From assembly GCF_025024155.1 (NCBI RefSeq), contig NW_026251724.1, positions 434,001-498,000 on the forward strand: a stretch of DNA of 64,000 bases. The letters are read 5' to 3'. Under the pieces are notes generated by a model. The model was not told the DNA's origin. It saw only the letters and a program-made list of their open reading frames with translations, and did no database searches. Shown piece after piece: positions 1 to 12,300 of the stretch; the stretch's first letter is position 1; the number at the start of each line of letters is the position of its first letter. Source of the stretch: Gamsiella multidivaricata. Taxonomy: Eukaryota; Mortierellomycota; Mortierellomycetes; Mortierellales; Mortierellaceae. The position numbers and the translations under genes are program-made.

Positions 1-301
1 TGACCTCGAGGAGACCGATAAGTCGTTTTCCGTCGCGGAAGTCCCGTTCGATAGTGGACATAGGGCCGTAAATGGCTGTGGTGGCGAGTTGAACGTTGAC
101 CCATCGCATGAATGTCGTCTTTTGTGTGTCAGTTTGGGATGTGGCGGACTGGCGGACCATGTCATCGCCCGTGTCGAGATGCAGCTGGAGGTGGTTTGAG
201 GCAGAAGAAGCGGAGGCGGCGGTGATGCTATGGGCAGGGTTGGCAATACTGCTGCTGGCCCCGACGGACTGGAGGCGCTTGTTCTTGAGTTGCCAGGCCA
301 T
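1..301 (-). CDS. Calponin-homology (CH) domain actin-binding protein, N-terminal part
   Basis: Reading the minus strand from the ATG at 301-299 gives an open frame that runs off the left edge with no stop. After a Ser/Ala-rich leader of about 50 residues comes QKTTFMRWVNVQL and then ERDFRDGKRLIGLLEV. These two blocks are the start of the first CH domain of the alpha-actinin/spectrin/fimbrin type of actin-binding region (helix A with its Trp, then the 'DL.DG..L..LLE' segment). The family crosslinks or anchors F-actin. About 100 codons are visible, so I cannot tell whether a second CH domain, spectrin repeats or EF hands follow. The leader is longer than in animal alpha-actinin. The CH assignment is firm; the subfamily is open. 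Confidence 0.8.
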   Translation of the reverse strand, partial: MAWQLKNKRLQSVGASSSIANPAHSITAASASSASNHLQLHLDTGDDMVRQSATSQTDTQKTTFMRWVNVQLATTAIYGPMSTIERDFRDGKRLIGLLEV

Positions 302-2245
302 GATCGGTGCCCTTTTTATCCCCTAGGGTCGATGTAGCAATTGTCTCAATCCTCACGAATGTTGAATGGAGGTAGACGTGGAAAGAGGGCGGGGGACTGG
401 TGTTGTTCAGTCTCTCGATGTGTGAGGTGATGCGATGTAAAAGTGATGTGAGGTAATGTAGGGTAGGGTAATGTAAGAGATAAAATGAATCTACTCGTTG
501 AAAGAGGGACACGAGCAAGGAGTCGAGCCAAAGTGAAGGAAGTCGAGACGAGGCGAAACGAAAACAGTTTAGAAAAGTATTATTGAAAATGGAGGGCAAG
601 GTACCATTTGTTGAGCAAGAGCAAAAAGAAAAGAGCACACGTTGTTCTGCTTCTTCGATGGTGTACTAACATGCATACGAAGAATCTAATTCAAGTGAGG
701 ATGGCCAAGCTAAGCATTCGGTGCTAGACTTGTCTACTTACAGGAGAGGCTGTGTCAAGGAAGCAATGAAACTGAACTAATAAGCCGAAGTATGTATTCT
801 GGCAGAGTCTATACTCCATGCGTATGTCTGCATGCAAACGGCCTGTTAATGGTAATAAACGACAGTCGATTTGCATTTCCTCACATTGAATTGGTGCGCA
901 ACTACACACGGCGGAAAAGAAGCATCATCGCGCCAAAGTGTCAAGTAACTTCATAGAAGCGGAGCGGGAAGTAGTCAGAAAAGACAGTAAAGGCAGAACG
1001 GAATAAAGTGAATAGAAAACTTGGTCACGATGGATGGGTGCCCCAAGCCAAGAGCAACAGAACAGAGCAGAGCAGAGCATTTGTCATTGTCAATGTCAGC
1101 ATGAGTGCTCTCGTTGATATGTTGATAATGTCCGCCGTAGACACATTCAATTAGATCCTGCTTTTGGATGCAGGACGAACCCACGCGAGTGGGAATACTC
1201 TTACGCTCATGGCCAAAAATCATCTCGATATGTATAAGCAAAACAACCACTGGCTCGCGGACAAAACGCGTGAATGGCCATTGTATTTTCTTCTATGTAT
1301 GGCCATACAAAAAATGCTTGTTCCTGAAAAAATAATAAAGGTACGCGTTCAACGATCGAGACTTCCCATTGGATATGTCCCTGAATAATATCCTTCGTCC
1401 CAGGAACCGGACTAAGCAAGAGCGAGATATGAAGAAACCAAATCGAAGTACATTTCTCCTTTGATGGCTAGTGCCATTAGTGAAGAGTTGAAGAGATACA
1501 CCTAGAGGCGTCGTTGACTTGGATAGACCTAGTAAGTATGGGTACATACACTCGCTTGGCTGCCCATTGAGAGGAGATTACAGAGCAAAAAGGATCAAAA
1601 GGATTAAAGGAACGCCATCCAAGCCAATCCGGGAGATAAACAGAGCACAGTAGCAAACCACTTGTGATATTTTTAAGTGGGCAGCAGTAGAAGACCCGAT
1701 CTAGGAAAGAACGACGCGTTGTCTACCAATGCCTTTTTATGCTCCCGTGTAATCAGCCAATGGACTGAAAAGGAATGAAAAGAAGACGCCTACAGATTGA
1801 CCGGCTAAGATAAAAAAGTACTGCAGAAAAAAAATTTTGAACCCCACAATACAGACACAGATCAGCCTGGAATCACGTCATTCACGGCTTCAATTATTTT
1901 ATTCATATCTTAAACGTAGAAAAGGAGAAGAAGAACCCTCGATGGATGCTCCTCTCCCCAGGAACAACGACAGGAAGGAACAACGAGAACACAAAAGAGG
2001 ACATTGGCAATCATATCTGCCATGCACAAGATTGAGGGGTAGAAGTCCCTTTGGCCCATCGGAAAAAGACAGTCCATTTTCTACCCTATCACATCCCGCG
2101 AAGCGAATCGAACAGACGCGGTGTCTTCCACTGCCCCCTGACCATTTTACTTCCTTCCTCTCTCTTCCTTTTCTTTCTCTCTTTCTTCTCTCTTTCCATC
2201 AACCATCTCCTCATTCCTCATCGCCACTCTCCTCTCTCAACAACA
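302..2245. other. Intergenic region between the CH-protein gene and pyrophosphatase
   Basis: No convincing coding region. It should contain the divergent promoters of the two flanking genes. The last 100 bp before the pyrophosphatase ATG are strongly pyrimidine-rich (2140-2245), as in many highly expressed fungal promoters. A short TA repeat (GGGTAGGGTAATG-like) lies near 460-475. The open frames here are short and have no family resemblance. Confidence 0.6.
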
Positions 2246-3618
2246 ATGTCTGAGTTCTCTACTCGCGTCGTTGGTGCTGCCAACACTCTCGAACACCGCG
2301 TCTTCATCGGTAAAACCGTCTTCTTGCGTTGTCATACTCACTTTGGAACACGGAAATAGCGCGCCGCTGCTGACACCATCTTTCGAGGAGTAAAAGAATA
2401 CGAAAAAGTCCTCTAACCTGACTCCACATGCTATTTCTCGTCGACTTCCAGAGCGCAACGGTGTCCCTATCTCGGCCTTCCATGACGTCCCTCTGTACGC
2501 TGACAAGGCTAACAACATTTTCAACATGATTGTCGAGATCCCCCGCTGGTCTAATGCAAAGTTGGAGATCTCCAAGGACGAGCCTCTCAACCCCATTAAG
2601 CAGGATGTCAAGAAGGGCAAGCTCCGCTTCGTCCGCAACTGCTTCCCCCACCACGGTTACATCTGGAACTACGGTGCTCTTCCCCAGGTATGATTTCGGA
2701 TTTTTAACTTTCCCATGGTCAAGGGAGAGGAGCTAACTGATCGTGCCCTCGGCTACTCTCCAACCGAATGCCTGCCCTAATTTCTGCCTTTTTCGTATTT
2801 CTTTAAAATGGCTGTAGACCTGGGAGGATCCCACCCAGTCCCACAACGAAACTAAGGCTCGCGGTGATAACGATCCCTTGGATGTCTGCGAAATCGGTGA
2901 GCAGGTTGGCTACACTGGTCAGATCAAGCAGGTCAAGGTTCTCGGAGTAATGGCTCTTTTGGACGAGGGTAAGCTGGGCTGACTTTGCCACCTTCCTTTT
3001 TCATGCCGCCGCGATATGGCTATATTATTTGACATTGTTTGGAGTCCAAAGTACGTTATGACTAACTTAATGTATGGTATATGTAGGCGAGACTGACTGG
3101 AAGATCATCGTGATTGATGTCAACGATCCCCTTGCCAACAAGCTGAACGACATTGAGGATGTCGAGCGTCACCTTCCTGGCCTCATCCGTGCTACCAACG
3201 AGTGGTTCCGTATCTACAAGATCCCTGATGGCAAGCCCGAGAACCAGTTCGCCTTCTCTGGTGAGGCCAAGAACAAGAAGTACGCCCTCGATATCATCAA
3301 GGAGACTCGCGAGGCCTGGGAGCGTCTGATCAAGGGTGCCATCCCCTCTAAGGCTGAGGCCTACGATATTCAGGTGTACGTCTCCATCATCTTTGCCATT
3401 AGACTATTGGCATCGGAACTAAGAACCCTTACTAATGGCATCTGGTTTATCGTTTTAATCCTTACAGGAGCAACGTCGCGGTCGAGGATAGCCCTTACAA
3501 GGTCTCTGCCGATGACGATGTTATCAAGGCCATCCCTACTGCCTCGCACAAGCCCGCTGCCCCCATCGATCCCTCGGTCGACAAGTGGTTCTTCATTTCT
3601 GGAACCAGCAACTTGTAA
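2246..3618 (+). CDS. IPP1: Soluble inorganic pyrophosphatase
   Basis: Hydrolyses pyrophosphate to phosphate in the cytosol, driving biosynthetic reactions; Mg-dependent family I enzyme. Five exons: 2246-2309, 2452-2687, 2818-2968, 3087-3375, 3468-3618. They join in frame to 296 residues, close to the 287 of the yeast enzyme. The family signature DNDPLDV lies at about residues 117-123, with its three metal-binding Asp. Other hallmarks are [21 protein letters not shown] and the C-terminal DKWFFISG. All introns are GT-AG. An AATAAA (3644-3649) lies 26 bp after the stop and a pyrimidine tract precedes the ATG, consistent with strong expression. No key residue is missing. Confidence 0.97.
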
Positions 3619-4038
3619 ATACATTCCACTTTTTTTTTTACCAAATAAAGTTGGATTTTATATATACTACGCAAAAGTAGCCCCGCGGATCGCATATCCT
3701 TCACCTTACGTGTTCCCTCTGGCTCCATTTTGAGCCAGCACGAGCTCAAAGGCGCGTTTGCATGTAGTCGACCATTCTTCTTTCGTTTATTACGCACACC
3801 TTTACTCTCTCCACCTTTTCCTCTTTTTCCGTCTTCAACCAACACTCGTCTCCGCCTGATACAGAACTGAGAAAAACCAAGTTCAGGATAGACAACCGTT
3901 TCGGCATTTAGTTTGTCATTCAACTCGCCTTTTTAACTCGGAAGCTCCTTTTCAAGTCAGGAAAACAATAACGAGTGCAAAGCAGCGACAGTTACAACAA
4001 ACTCTTCAACCGCAGATAAAACAACACATATTTCAACC
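3619..4038. other. Intergenic: pyrophosphatase 3' UTR and RPN10 promoter
   Basis: About 420 bp between two genes on the same strand. It contains the pyrophosphatase AATAAA and C/T-rich stretches (3770-3850) upstream of RPN10. No coding potential or clear TATA box seen. Confidence 0.6.
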
Positions 4039-5933
4039 ATGGTTCTGGAGGCTTCTATCTTGGTGTAAGCAACTGTACCACCTATTCCATCATTACCCAG
4101 GAGATCAAAGCGACTTTCACGACGAAAGAAAAGCATGGATATGCGCTCATTCGAAAGCGCAAAAGCTGATGAGTCTTTGTCTTTCTCTTTCCTCTGTATG
4201 CACTTTCTCGCCACCGACCCACAGGCTCGACAACTCGGAATGGATGAGAAAGTAAGTCAAAAACTGCCTTTTTTTTCCCTCTTGCACACATGATCCCTGA
4301 CATGTATGTCCTAACGTCTTTCGATCTCCTTTGTTACCTTCCACAGCGGAGACTACACACCGACTCGTCTGGAGGCACAGGCCGATGCTGTCAACCTAAT
4401 CTTTGGCGCCAAAACTCAGTCCAATCCCGAGAACACGGTCAGTTTGATGACCATGGCCGGAAAGAGGTATGTCCCCGTTCATCCTTCTCATCTCCACTCG
4501 CAAATGAGGTTGTTGGAGGCGAAGGACGTGTTTTACTAATCTTCAATACGTCTTATTGCTTTTATGTATATTAGTCCCAAGGTGCTGGTGACATTTACAT
4601 CGGATATTGGCAAGATCTTATCAGCCTTGCATAATGTCGCCATCGGTGGTCAGGTCTCCTTTACAACCAGTGTTCAGATTGCACAGGTACGACTAAATCG
4701 AACCGGTTTGCTCGTCTTGTTTAAAACCTAGAGTTGTACCTATATCCAAGTTTCGTTGCGTTCTGACGACTTCTATTCTCTTCTCTTTATGGCAAATGGA
4801 ATCGGTAGCTTGCGCTGAAGCATCGTCAGAACAAGAACCAGAGACAGCGGATCATTGTGTTTGTAGGAAGTCCCGTGGAGGAGGACGAGAAGACGCTGGT
4901 CAAGTTGGCGAAGAAGCTGAAGAAGAACAACATTGCTGTCGATGTCATCAATTTCGGAGAGGAGGCCGAGAACACGACAAAACTTGAAGCTTTTGTTGCC
5001 GCCGTTAACAACAACGACAATAGGTATGGCTTCAGCAAGGACCGGAAACTTATCCTGTATCTTTATTGCTCCATTTTGCTGATCGCTTGACTCATATCTC
5101 GATTTTCATTACACTTTTCATCGCGTGTTTTGTTCCGTAGCAATTTGGTGACGGTTCCACCTGGCCCCCATCTGTTGAGCGATGTGCTAGTGAGCTCTTC
5201 GATCGTCGCAGGAGAGGACGGCTCGGCACCAGCGTATGTCTCGAGTGGCGGAGGGTCGTACGAATTTGGGGTCGATCCCAATCTGGATCCCGAACTGGCA
5301 TTGGCTCTCAGGATCTCGTTGGAGGAGGAACGTGCCCGTCAGGAGGCTGCAAGTGGTGGTAATAAGACTGAGGGCGGAGCTGATGCATCGTCCACTGGTG
5401 CTGCCACTGGGTCTACTGATGCTGCGGCAACGGCTGCAGGAGGAGCTGGCAGTGCTATGGTGACGGACGATGACCTTTTGGCACAGGCTTTGGCTTCGTC
5501 GCAGGCAGATGTAAGTTGTTGTTACCTTTCTCCTCTCTCTTTAATATTCGGTTTACTTTGATTATTATTTCATATTCCTGGGCTTTGTGGACAATATTCT
5601 TCCGCTGAATACGCTTTTATGTTTTTGTAGGGCGATCATGATATGGAGGGACTAACAGAAGAACAGGAGATGCAACGGGCAATCCAGATGTCGATGACTG
5701 GAAACGATGGATCAGCAGGTTCAGCAAACAAGGGCGGCGACTTTGACGAGGCGATGCAGGACCCCGATTTCATGAACTCGGTGCTAGGATCGCTCTCGGG
5801 TGTGGACACAACCGACCCTCGTATCCAGAATGTCCTCCAGGGCTTTTCGTCCGCTTCGAACAATACGGGGGACAAACCAAAGGATGACAAGGCAAAGCAG
5901 GATGAGGATAAAAAGGACGACGAGAGCAAGTAG
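4039..5933 (+). CDS. RPN10: 26S proteasome regulatory subunit Rpn10 (PSMD4/S5a)
   Basis: Ubiquitin receptor of the 19S particle: it binds polyubiquitin and helps join lid and base. Seven exons (4039-4064, 4225-4251, 4347-4466, 4575-4686, 4809-5023, 5141-5510, 5631-5933) join in frame to 390 residues. Residues 1 to about 190 are a VWA domain, starting [20 protein letters not shown] and containing [15 protein letters not shown]. Ubiquitin-interacting motifs follow: [15 protein letters not shown] is a textbook [16 protein letters not shown] a second, and [13 protein letters not shown] a weaker UIM-like helix between them. The tail is Lys/Asp-rich. Yeast Rpn10 (268 aa) has one UIM; the longer multi-UIM form resembles the animal protein. 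Exons 1 and 2 are only 26 and 27 bp. Confidence 0.96.
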
Positions 5934-6118
5934 TTTTCGGCGGCATTCTTTTGGCAGGCTGATCATTGACGAGGACATGAAGAAGAAATGGAAAGTCTTG
6001 CAGGCAGATTGTCATGTTGAAATAGAGAGAGAGAGTTGTAGCAACAAGATCGAGCAAAGAGATGTACTTGCATCTATAAACAAATACAAAAGAACACCAA
6101 ATTACACCCTCGTTTGTA

Positions 6119-6124
6119 TTTATT
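6119..6124 (-). terminator. Polyadenylation signal of the methionyl-tRNA synthetase gene
   Basis: AATAAA on the minus strand, about 50 bp past the stop codon, in the 238-bp gap between the convergent RPN10 and MetRS genes. Confidence 0.45.
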
Positions 6125-6171
6125 GTAAGGATGTCCCAGACAAAAAGTGTCTATTCCTTGTCATTTCACTT

Positions 6172-8655
6172 TTAGATGGCCAGCTTGGCGAAGAGGTCCG
6201 TAAGATCCTTCTTGAGTCCCAAAAGGGTCTGGACCTCAGCCTGGATAACGGCTGGCTCGGCCTTGGCCACCTTCAAGTCCCTGACCTGGGCGCCTTGCTC
6301 CTCAATCCGCTTTTCGAGAGCAAGAACTTCTGCTGGCTTCTCGCCCTCAAAGACTGGAGCGGGGGCAGCTGCAGCCTTGGCGGCAGCCTTCCTCTTCTTC
6401 TTCTTGTCCTCGGGTGCAGGCTCGGACGAGCTGCCTCCGTACTTGCTTCTCCAAACGTCCTCCATCTTCTCATCGATGCGCTTGAAGAGGTACTCGGCCT
6501 TGCCGATCACATGTCCCGGAAGGATCGCGTCGACCGTGAGCTCCTCGGGCAACAGACGCAGGGGAGCGTTGAGCTGACGGACGATCGAGTCCGAAGTCGA
6601 GGGCATGTAAGGGAAGAGAATCGCCGAGAGCAAGTAGATCAAGTTCAGTGCCGTGGTCACCACCCTGTCGCACCGATCCTTGTGCTCCGCAAAGAGCGTG
6701 TTATCAATCTTGTTCTCTTGGAGGTACACGTTGCCCAGAGCTGAGATCTCCATCGCCAGACGCAATCCCTCACGGATCTTGACACTGTCCAGAGCCTCGA
6801 TGTATAGTTTTAGTTTCTCGTTTACTTCCCGGACCAACTTTTCGTCCGAGTCCGTCGGTGCCGCCGCGCTCTCGAGTGCAGGGACAACAGAGTCGTACTT
6901 GGCATTCACGAACTTGATCACTCGGTTTACAAAGTTACCAAGGTTCGCCAACAGCTCGTTGTTGTTACGTGCAATAAAATCCTTCCATAAGTAGTGGGAG
7001 TCGTTCGTCTCCGGACGGTTCGAGAGGAGGTAGTAGCGCCAGACTGAGGGAGGGACGCCGGTTTCCTGGATGTTGTTGCCAAAGATGCCCACACCGCGGG
7101 ACTTTGAGAACTTGCCAGATTCGTATTGCAAGTACTCTGTTTTATCGAAAACAATGGGATTAGTATCGGATATGCAACAGACGCAAGTAATTCATATAAC
7201 GCAACAACGAACATACCAGTGGTGCTGAGGCTGTCCAAGAGAGTCCACTCCTCTTCAGTTCCAATAAGCGTGCTTGGGAAGATCACAGTATGGAAGGGCA
7301 CGTTATCCTTCCCCATGAACTGGTACAACTTGACATCCTTCGGGTTCTTCCACCACTTCTCCCACTCCTTCGTATACGTCGCCGTAATCGAGGGATATCC
7401 GATTGGGGCATCAAACCAGACATAAAACACCTTGCCCTCCCATCCCTTGAGTGGTACAGGAGTTCCCCACTTCAAATCACGGGTGATGCAGCGCAACTTC
7501 AGACCCTCCTTGAACCAGGACTGAGTGATGACCTTGCCGTTCGCAGACCAATGACCCTCGGTCGAGGCCTTATCGAACCATGCCTCGCATTGGGGCTGCA
7601 GCTTTTCGAGATCCAGGAAGAGGTGATTTGATTCCTTTTGCACCGGGCGGTTGCCGTCGAGTTTGCAGCGGGGGTTAATAAGATCGATCGCGTTCAACAG
7701 GTTACCGCACTGGTCGCACTGGTCGCCGCGAGCATCCTGTTGTATAATAGATATGAAAAAGTGCATGGGTTAGGTACGGTTGTTGCGGCTAGTATTCCAA
7801 GGCTAGTGCACTCCTCAAGGTATGCAAACGCTGTCTTACATCGTAGTTACACTTTGGGCAGATTCCCTCAACGAAGCGATCTGCAAGATATCTAACACAG
7901 TCCAAATCCATTACACAGTCAGCTTTTCAAAGGTCCTGCTTGATCAACATAAACCAAATCAAAACATATTTCTTTTTCCCCAAAATTACCTGTCGCATTG
8001 GCTGCAGTACAACTGGAGCAGAGACTTCTCGACGAGCAAGTTACGCTCATACAATCTCAAAAAGATATCCTGAGATATTTTTGTCTGCTCCTCCGTCGTC
8101 GTCCTTCCAAACTTGTCAAAATCAATCTCCATCCATTCGTAGCACTGTTTGTGGATGGGATAGTACTTGTCGCACAGCTCCTGGCAGGTCACTCCGTCCG
8201 ACAGGGCCTTCGTCTCTGTCGCAGTACCGTACTCGTCTGTACCGCAGATGTACAACGCGTTAATCCCGCGTACACGCTGGTACCTGAATTAATTAAGTAG
8301 TTCGATTCGTCTTTAGTCAATATGCACAGCTTCATGGCTTTCCCATCGAAAAAAAGAAAACACGTTACCTGGCATAGACATCGGCGCTGAGGGTGGACCC
8401 GATAATGTTACCCAAATGAGGCACGTTGTTGACATAAGGCAAGGCCGACGTGATCAGAACGTTACGCTCGCCAGGGATTGGAACCCTTGGGTTCCATTAT
8501 GTGTGGATCAAAGTACGAGCAATTGGTTAGACATATATGTATAATAATATCAATTACGAAGAGCACCGCAAGAAACGAGCATGTTCGGCGCCTTACTTGT
8601 GAGGACTCTTGGGTGGCAGGGCAATGCCGGTCTTGATGGTAGCGGATGCAGACAT
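6172..8655 (-). CDS. MES1: Methionyl-tRNA synthetase, cytosolic
   Basis: Charges tRNA-Met with methionine (class Ia synthetase). Minus-strand exons 8655-8597, 8485-8369, 8283-7990, 7891-7840, 7736-7217 and 7136-6172 join in frame to 668 residues. The Rossmann fold holds HLGN (residues 43-46), the HIGH motif. CNYD and CDQCGN are parts of the zinc-binding insertion. [10 protein letters not shown] is typical of the family, and KFSKS at 356-360 is the KMSKS loop. The anticodon-binding helical domain follows ([21 protein letters not shown]). A Lys/Ala-rich linker ([10 protein letters not shown]) leads to a C-terminal helical hairpin of about 55 residues resembling a WHEP domain. The N-terminal GST-like domain of the yeast and human cytosolic enzymes is absent. 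No mitochondrial presequence is evident. Confidence 0.95.
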
Positions 8656-9357
8656 GGCGAATCAAATAAAACGGTGGTATCGTGTGCCTGAATAATATTG
8701 TTGTTTTTTGTGCGTATTGCTCCTCGTTGAAGGGCTCCTTTTTTTTTATGCGTGGGAAGAATAAAAGTGAAATCTCTTTCAAGAGAGAATCGAAGAAGAT
8801 ACTCTGAAGTGGAAGAAGGAATGGATGAGTAATGAGAGATGGAGAAAAGAAGGGCAGAAGGACAAAGCGTGCAGCGAAGGCGTGCTTTTATGCCAGCCCG
8901 GTGCTTTGAGTCAGCGGGGAACGGATTCACCAATCATTGAGCAGATATCAGGTGACCGCCGAGTACTCCCAGCATTGGGTGCCGACTGGGCCTGACGTTG
9001 GGCAGCCATATCCAACGATCAACATAGACGGGTGCCTTTTCGTATGTAGTGGCTACGATTATATAACCCTTGAATAATCGATAACAATGTTTGCCTGCGC
9101 CCCGTTCTTTTCGTATATTTTTTTTTGTATCATGCCTTTGAAGGTGTTGTGGTTGAGTCAGGCTGCATCTGCAGAGGATGCAAACAAAAACGAGAACCGT
9201 GCAGAAGTATCCTGCTATCTGTCTAAAGGGCGTCTAACTGCATCTGAAGCTCGGCTACAAGTAGTTCAAACAATAGGTGGAAAGTGCTTTTGTTTAGAAT
9301 TTCCCCGTTTTCATGTACATATTCCAAGCACTATTTTCCGCCGTCAACGAGAACATC
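8656..9357. other. Intergenic: MetRS 5' region
   Basis: About 700 bp upstream of the MetRS ATG and downstream of the last recognisable codon of the coiled-coil gene. No further coding signal is convincing, although a last exon of the coiled-coil gene could lie here. Confidence 0.5.
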
Positions 9358-12300
9358 CTAGAATGACATATTACCTGCTGCGTCGTAGTCTTCCTCGGCC
9401 ACCGCAGCCTCAATATCTCGCTCTAGTCGCTGCCTTTGTTCCTGTACACTTTCTACCGAATCTGTCTTCAGTGCAGCATTTGAGCCAGACGATAAATTTC
9501 CTGTGGATTGGCTGCTGACCACATAAACAGGTTCCTCACGGCCGAAGCGGATCCGTGCAATCGCACATACATTCTCGATCTCGCTACGCATCTCGTTCAG
9601 TAGTCGGCGGGACAGTTGACCCGTGGAACTCGATACTGTCCTTGTTTTAGAGTCGTCAGGCCTTTCTGCAGATGCGCCATTCATCGCTGCGTCGTGGCTG
9701 TCCTTTTGCTCTTCCGCTGTATCTGAAGTTAAAGCATTGATTCGATCGAGGGCCTCCGTGGTTGCAGTCTGGATTTCCTTAAACAGAGTGTCCTCCTCGC
9801 TCTTGGCAAGCGCTTTTGCGTCCTCATATTCCTTCTCAAGGCTCTTGAGCTGCTTCTGCGCCTGTCCATTCATCTTGGAGGTCAAATTATCCAGCTCTGT
9901 CTGCTGCTGAGCTATCGTCTCCCTACACTTTGCGAGCTCGGCTGAACACTGTGAAGCCTGTTTAAAATCGCGCCGTTGAATCGAGAGCGTCTTGAGCGTC
10001 TCAACTGTACTTATCCGTTTTTTAGTCGCATCTAAATCCAGTTCGAGATTTGTAATGGCTTTCTGATCTGTTACGCTCTGGTTCGTCCATGCCTCGATTT
10101 GCGACTCATACTTCTTTAGACCCTCACCCAGACTGCTCGCCCGCATGTTCCACCCGGCCTCCTTCTCCCTGAATTCCTCCTCCTCTAATCGCAACTTTTG
10201 GATCATCGCCTGCTCGCCCTCAAACAGCCGGCGCACTTCCTCCAGCCGATCGCGTTGCAAGTTGATTTGATGGATCTCACTCGCAATCTCCTCCTGCGTG
10301 GCCTCTGCCTCGTGCACAGCCTTCAGGACGCTGGATTCCTGATGGTCGAGATGTTGAGTCTTGGCTTGAACTTCGGTCATACGACGCTCCAGCCCGCGTT
10401 TCTCGCGCGAAACCTCTTTGGCGAGTCCGTCAAACTGCTGAGCAATGACAGCGATCTTGCCCTGAAGGATGTTAATGCTACGACCATACTCCTTGTCCTG
10501 ATTCCTGAGCTGTTCTAGCTTCCTCGTCAACTCTTTGATTTCGGTCTATTTTGTTCCCATGTGTGAGAAGACATATAATGAAAAGAAAGAAAAAAAAAAT
10601 ACGTTTAGTATCTAGATCAGAATATAAATCACAAGGGAAGCACCTCCCACAAAAGCTGAACCTACTCGAGTGGCATTCCGCTTCTCAATCAAGTCGTCCA
10701 TCTCATCCTGCTCTGTCTTAGTCTCCTCCTCCATCCTTTCCAGCAGCTCGGCCTCGTTCTTTCCCAAGAAATCTTGTCCAAGAGCAATATCGCTCTTCTC
10801 CTTCTCAACCTCGTCCCGTTCGCCTTGAATCCGTTCCATCTCGCTCTCCCGAACCCTTTGTAACTCCATCCGACGAACCCCCTTTTCCGTCTCTCTCTCC
10901 TGGCGCATCTGGTCCATCTCATGCATCACGGCCTGCTGCATATCGGCGATCTGTCTGCTCAGCTCGTCCTGTCGCTTCTTACTCTTCCAAAGTGCTCTGT
11001 CCGTCTCCATGTATGCTCCTTCAACCTTTTGGACACGCTCATGGATAAGGCGAATGGTCGTTGCTGCTACATCCGCCTCCTCAAATTGCTCTGTTCGCGT
11101 CGCTTCCTCTTGTCGTTGTTCGTTCGTATTCCGACGACTGTAGAGCGAGAGCAGCTCCTTGCAGAGCTCAATCTTGTGTGCAGAAAGCTGACCCTGTTTC
11201 ATAATCAGCTGCTGGAATTCTGTTTCGAGTAGCGAGAGCGAATGAGTAGCACTGTTGCTACTGGAAACATGACCCCGGCTACTCGAGTACCGCTGTGAAG
11301 TCGTGGACATGGACGATGTCGATCTGTGCTCCGAGGTAATACCAAATGTGGAATGATGGGTATTGGTTCTAGCAACGCGGCTATCCCTGCTTTCCTTCCT
11401 CGAATCGTTGTTTTTTCTTTCCAGCATCAAACTGCCTGATCCTAGGTCGTTCGCCGTCTTTAAAAACCTGCTCCGCAACAATCCAGGCGATTCTGGACGA
11501 GATAATAACATAGATTGATGTCGGTGAGACTGTAATGGTGGCTGGTCCTCATCTACAAAGTCCAGGAGGCTACTCTGGGAGGCGGTCAAGGAACTCGCCT
11601 GGGATCCCTTGGTCCTCTCGGTCCTGTGTGCTGTAGAGGACATGGCAGGAATCATGATCGAATTTTTGAGCGACGTCAGTCCAGAGACAATGCCCATCCC
11701 TGGTCCTGAAAATGTATGAAGGCCAAATGTAGATGGTTTGGCGGACGAATTATTGGCTGAATTTGCTGCTGACGTTTCATCAGGGAGTGTTTGTGATGCT
11801 TTTGAGACTTCTGATCCAGTTATGGGATGGGTCGCTATTATTGGAGAGGATGTTTCTATGGTCGAAGCTGAAGCGGATGGTGGGTGCTTTGAGGAATCGT
11901 CTACCGATACCGAGCCTAATGTCGCCCTTTGCCCTTTAGGGCCCCATCTTTTCTTCTTTGGCTCAGCTGATGTACTCGTGCTTGGATTGCTGTAAGCGCT
12001 GGTGGACGCCTCCGCCAATGGTGGAAGGTGCTGTGAGTCAGAGAGGCTCGCTGGCATTACAAAAGCTGTAAAGAAAATAAAAGATAGTCAGGATCATGAG
12101 TAACCACTAGAACTATTGCTTTCCGAGTAGACTTCTTTCATTAATATCTTGCTTACCGCCGTCCGATATGGCGTCCATGCTGAATCGGTGGCTTGAACTC
12201 AGGTCCTCTTTAGATGCAAATGGACTCTTGGGGTCTTTCCAGGGCAAGGGTGGAGAAGCATCTTCGATAACCATACTTGAGCTCGATCGCGATTTTTCTA

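Noticed and set aside
228..638. 136-codon minus-strand frame, Phe/Ser/Leu-rich
   Set aside because: Overlaps the start of the CH gene in another frame and has no family features; composition follows the purine-rich plus strand.
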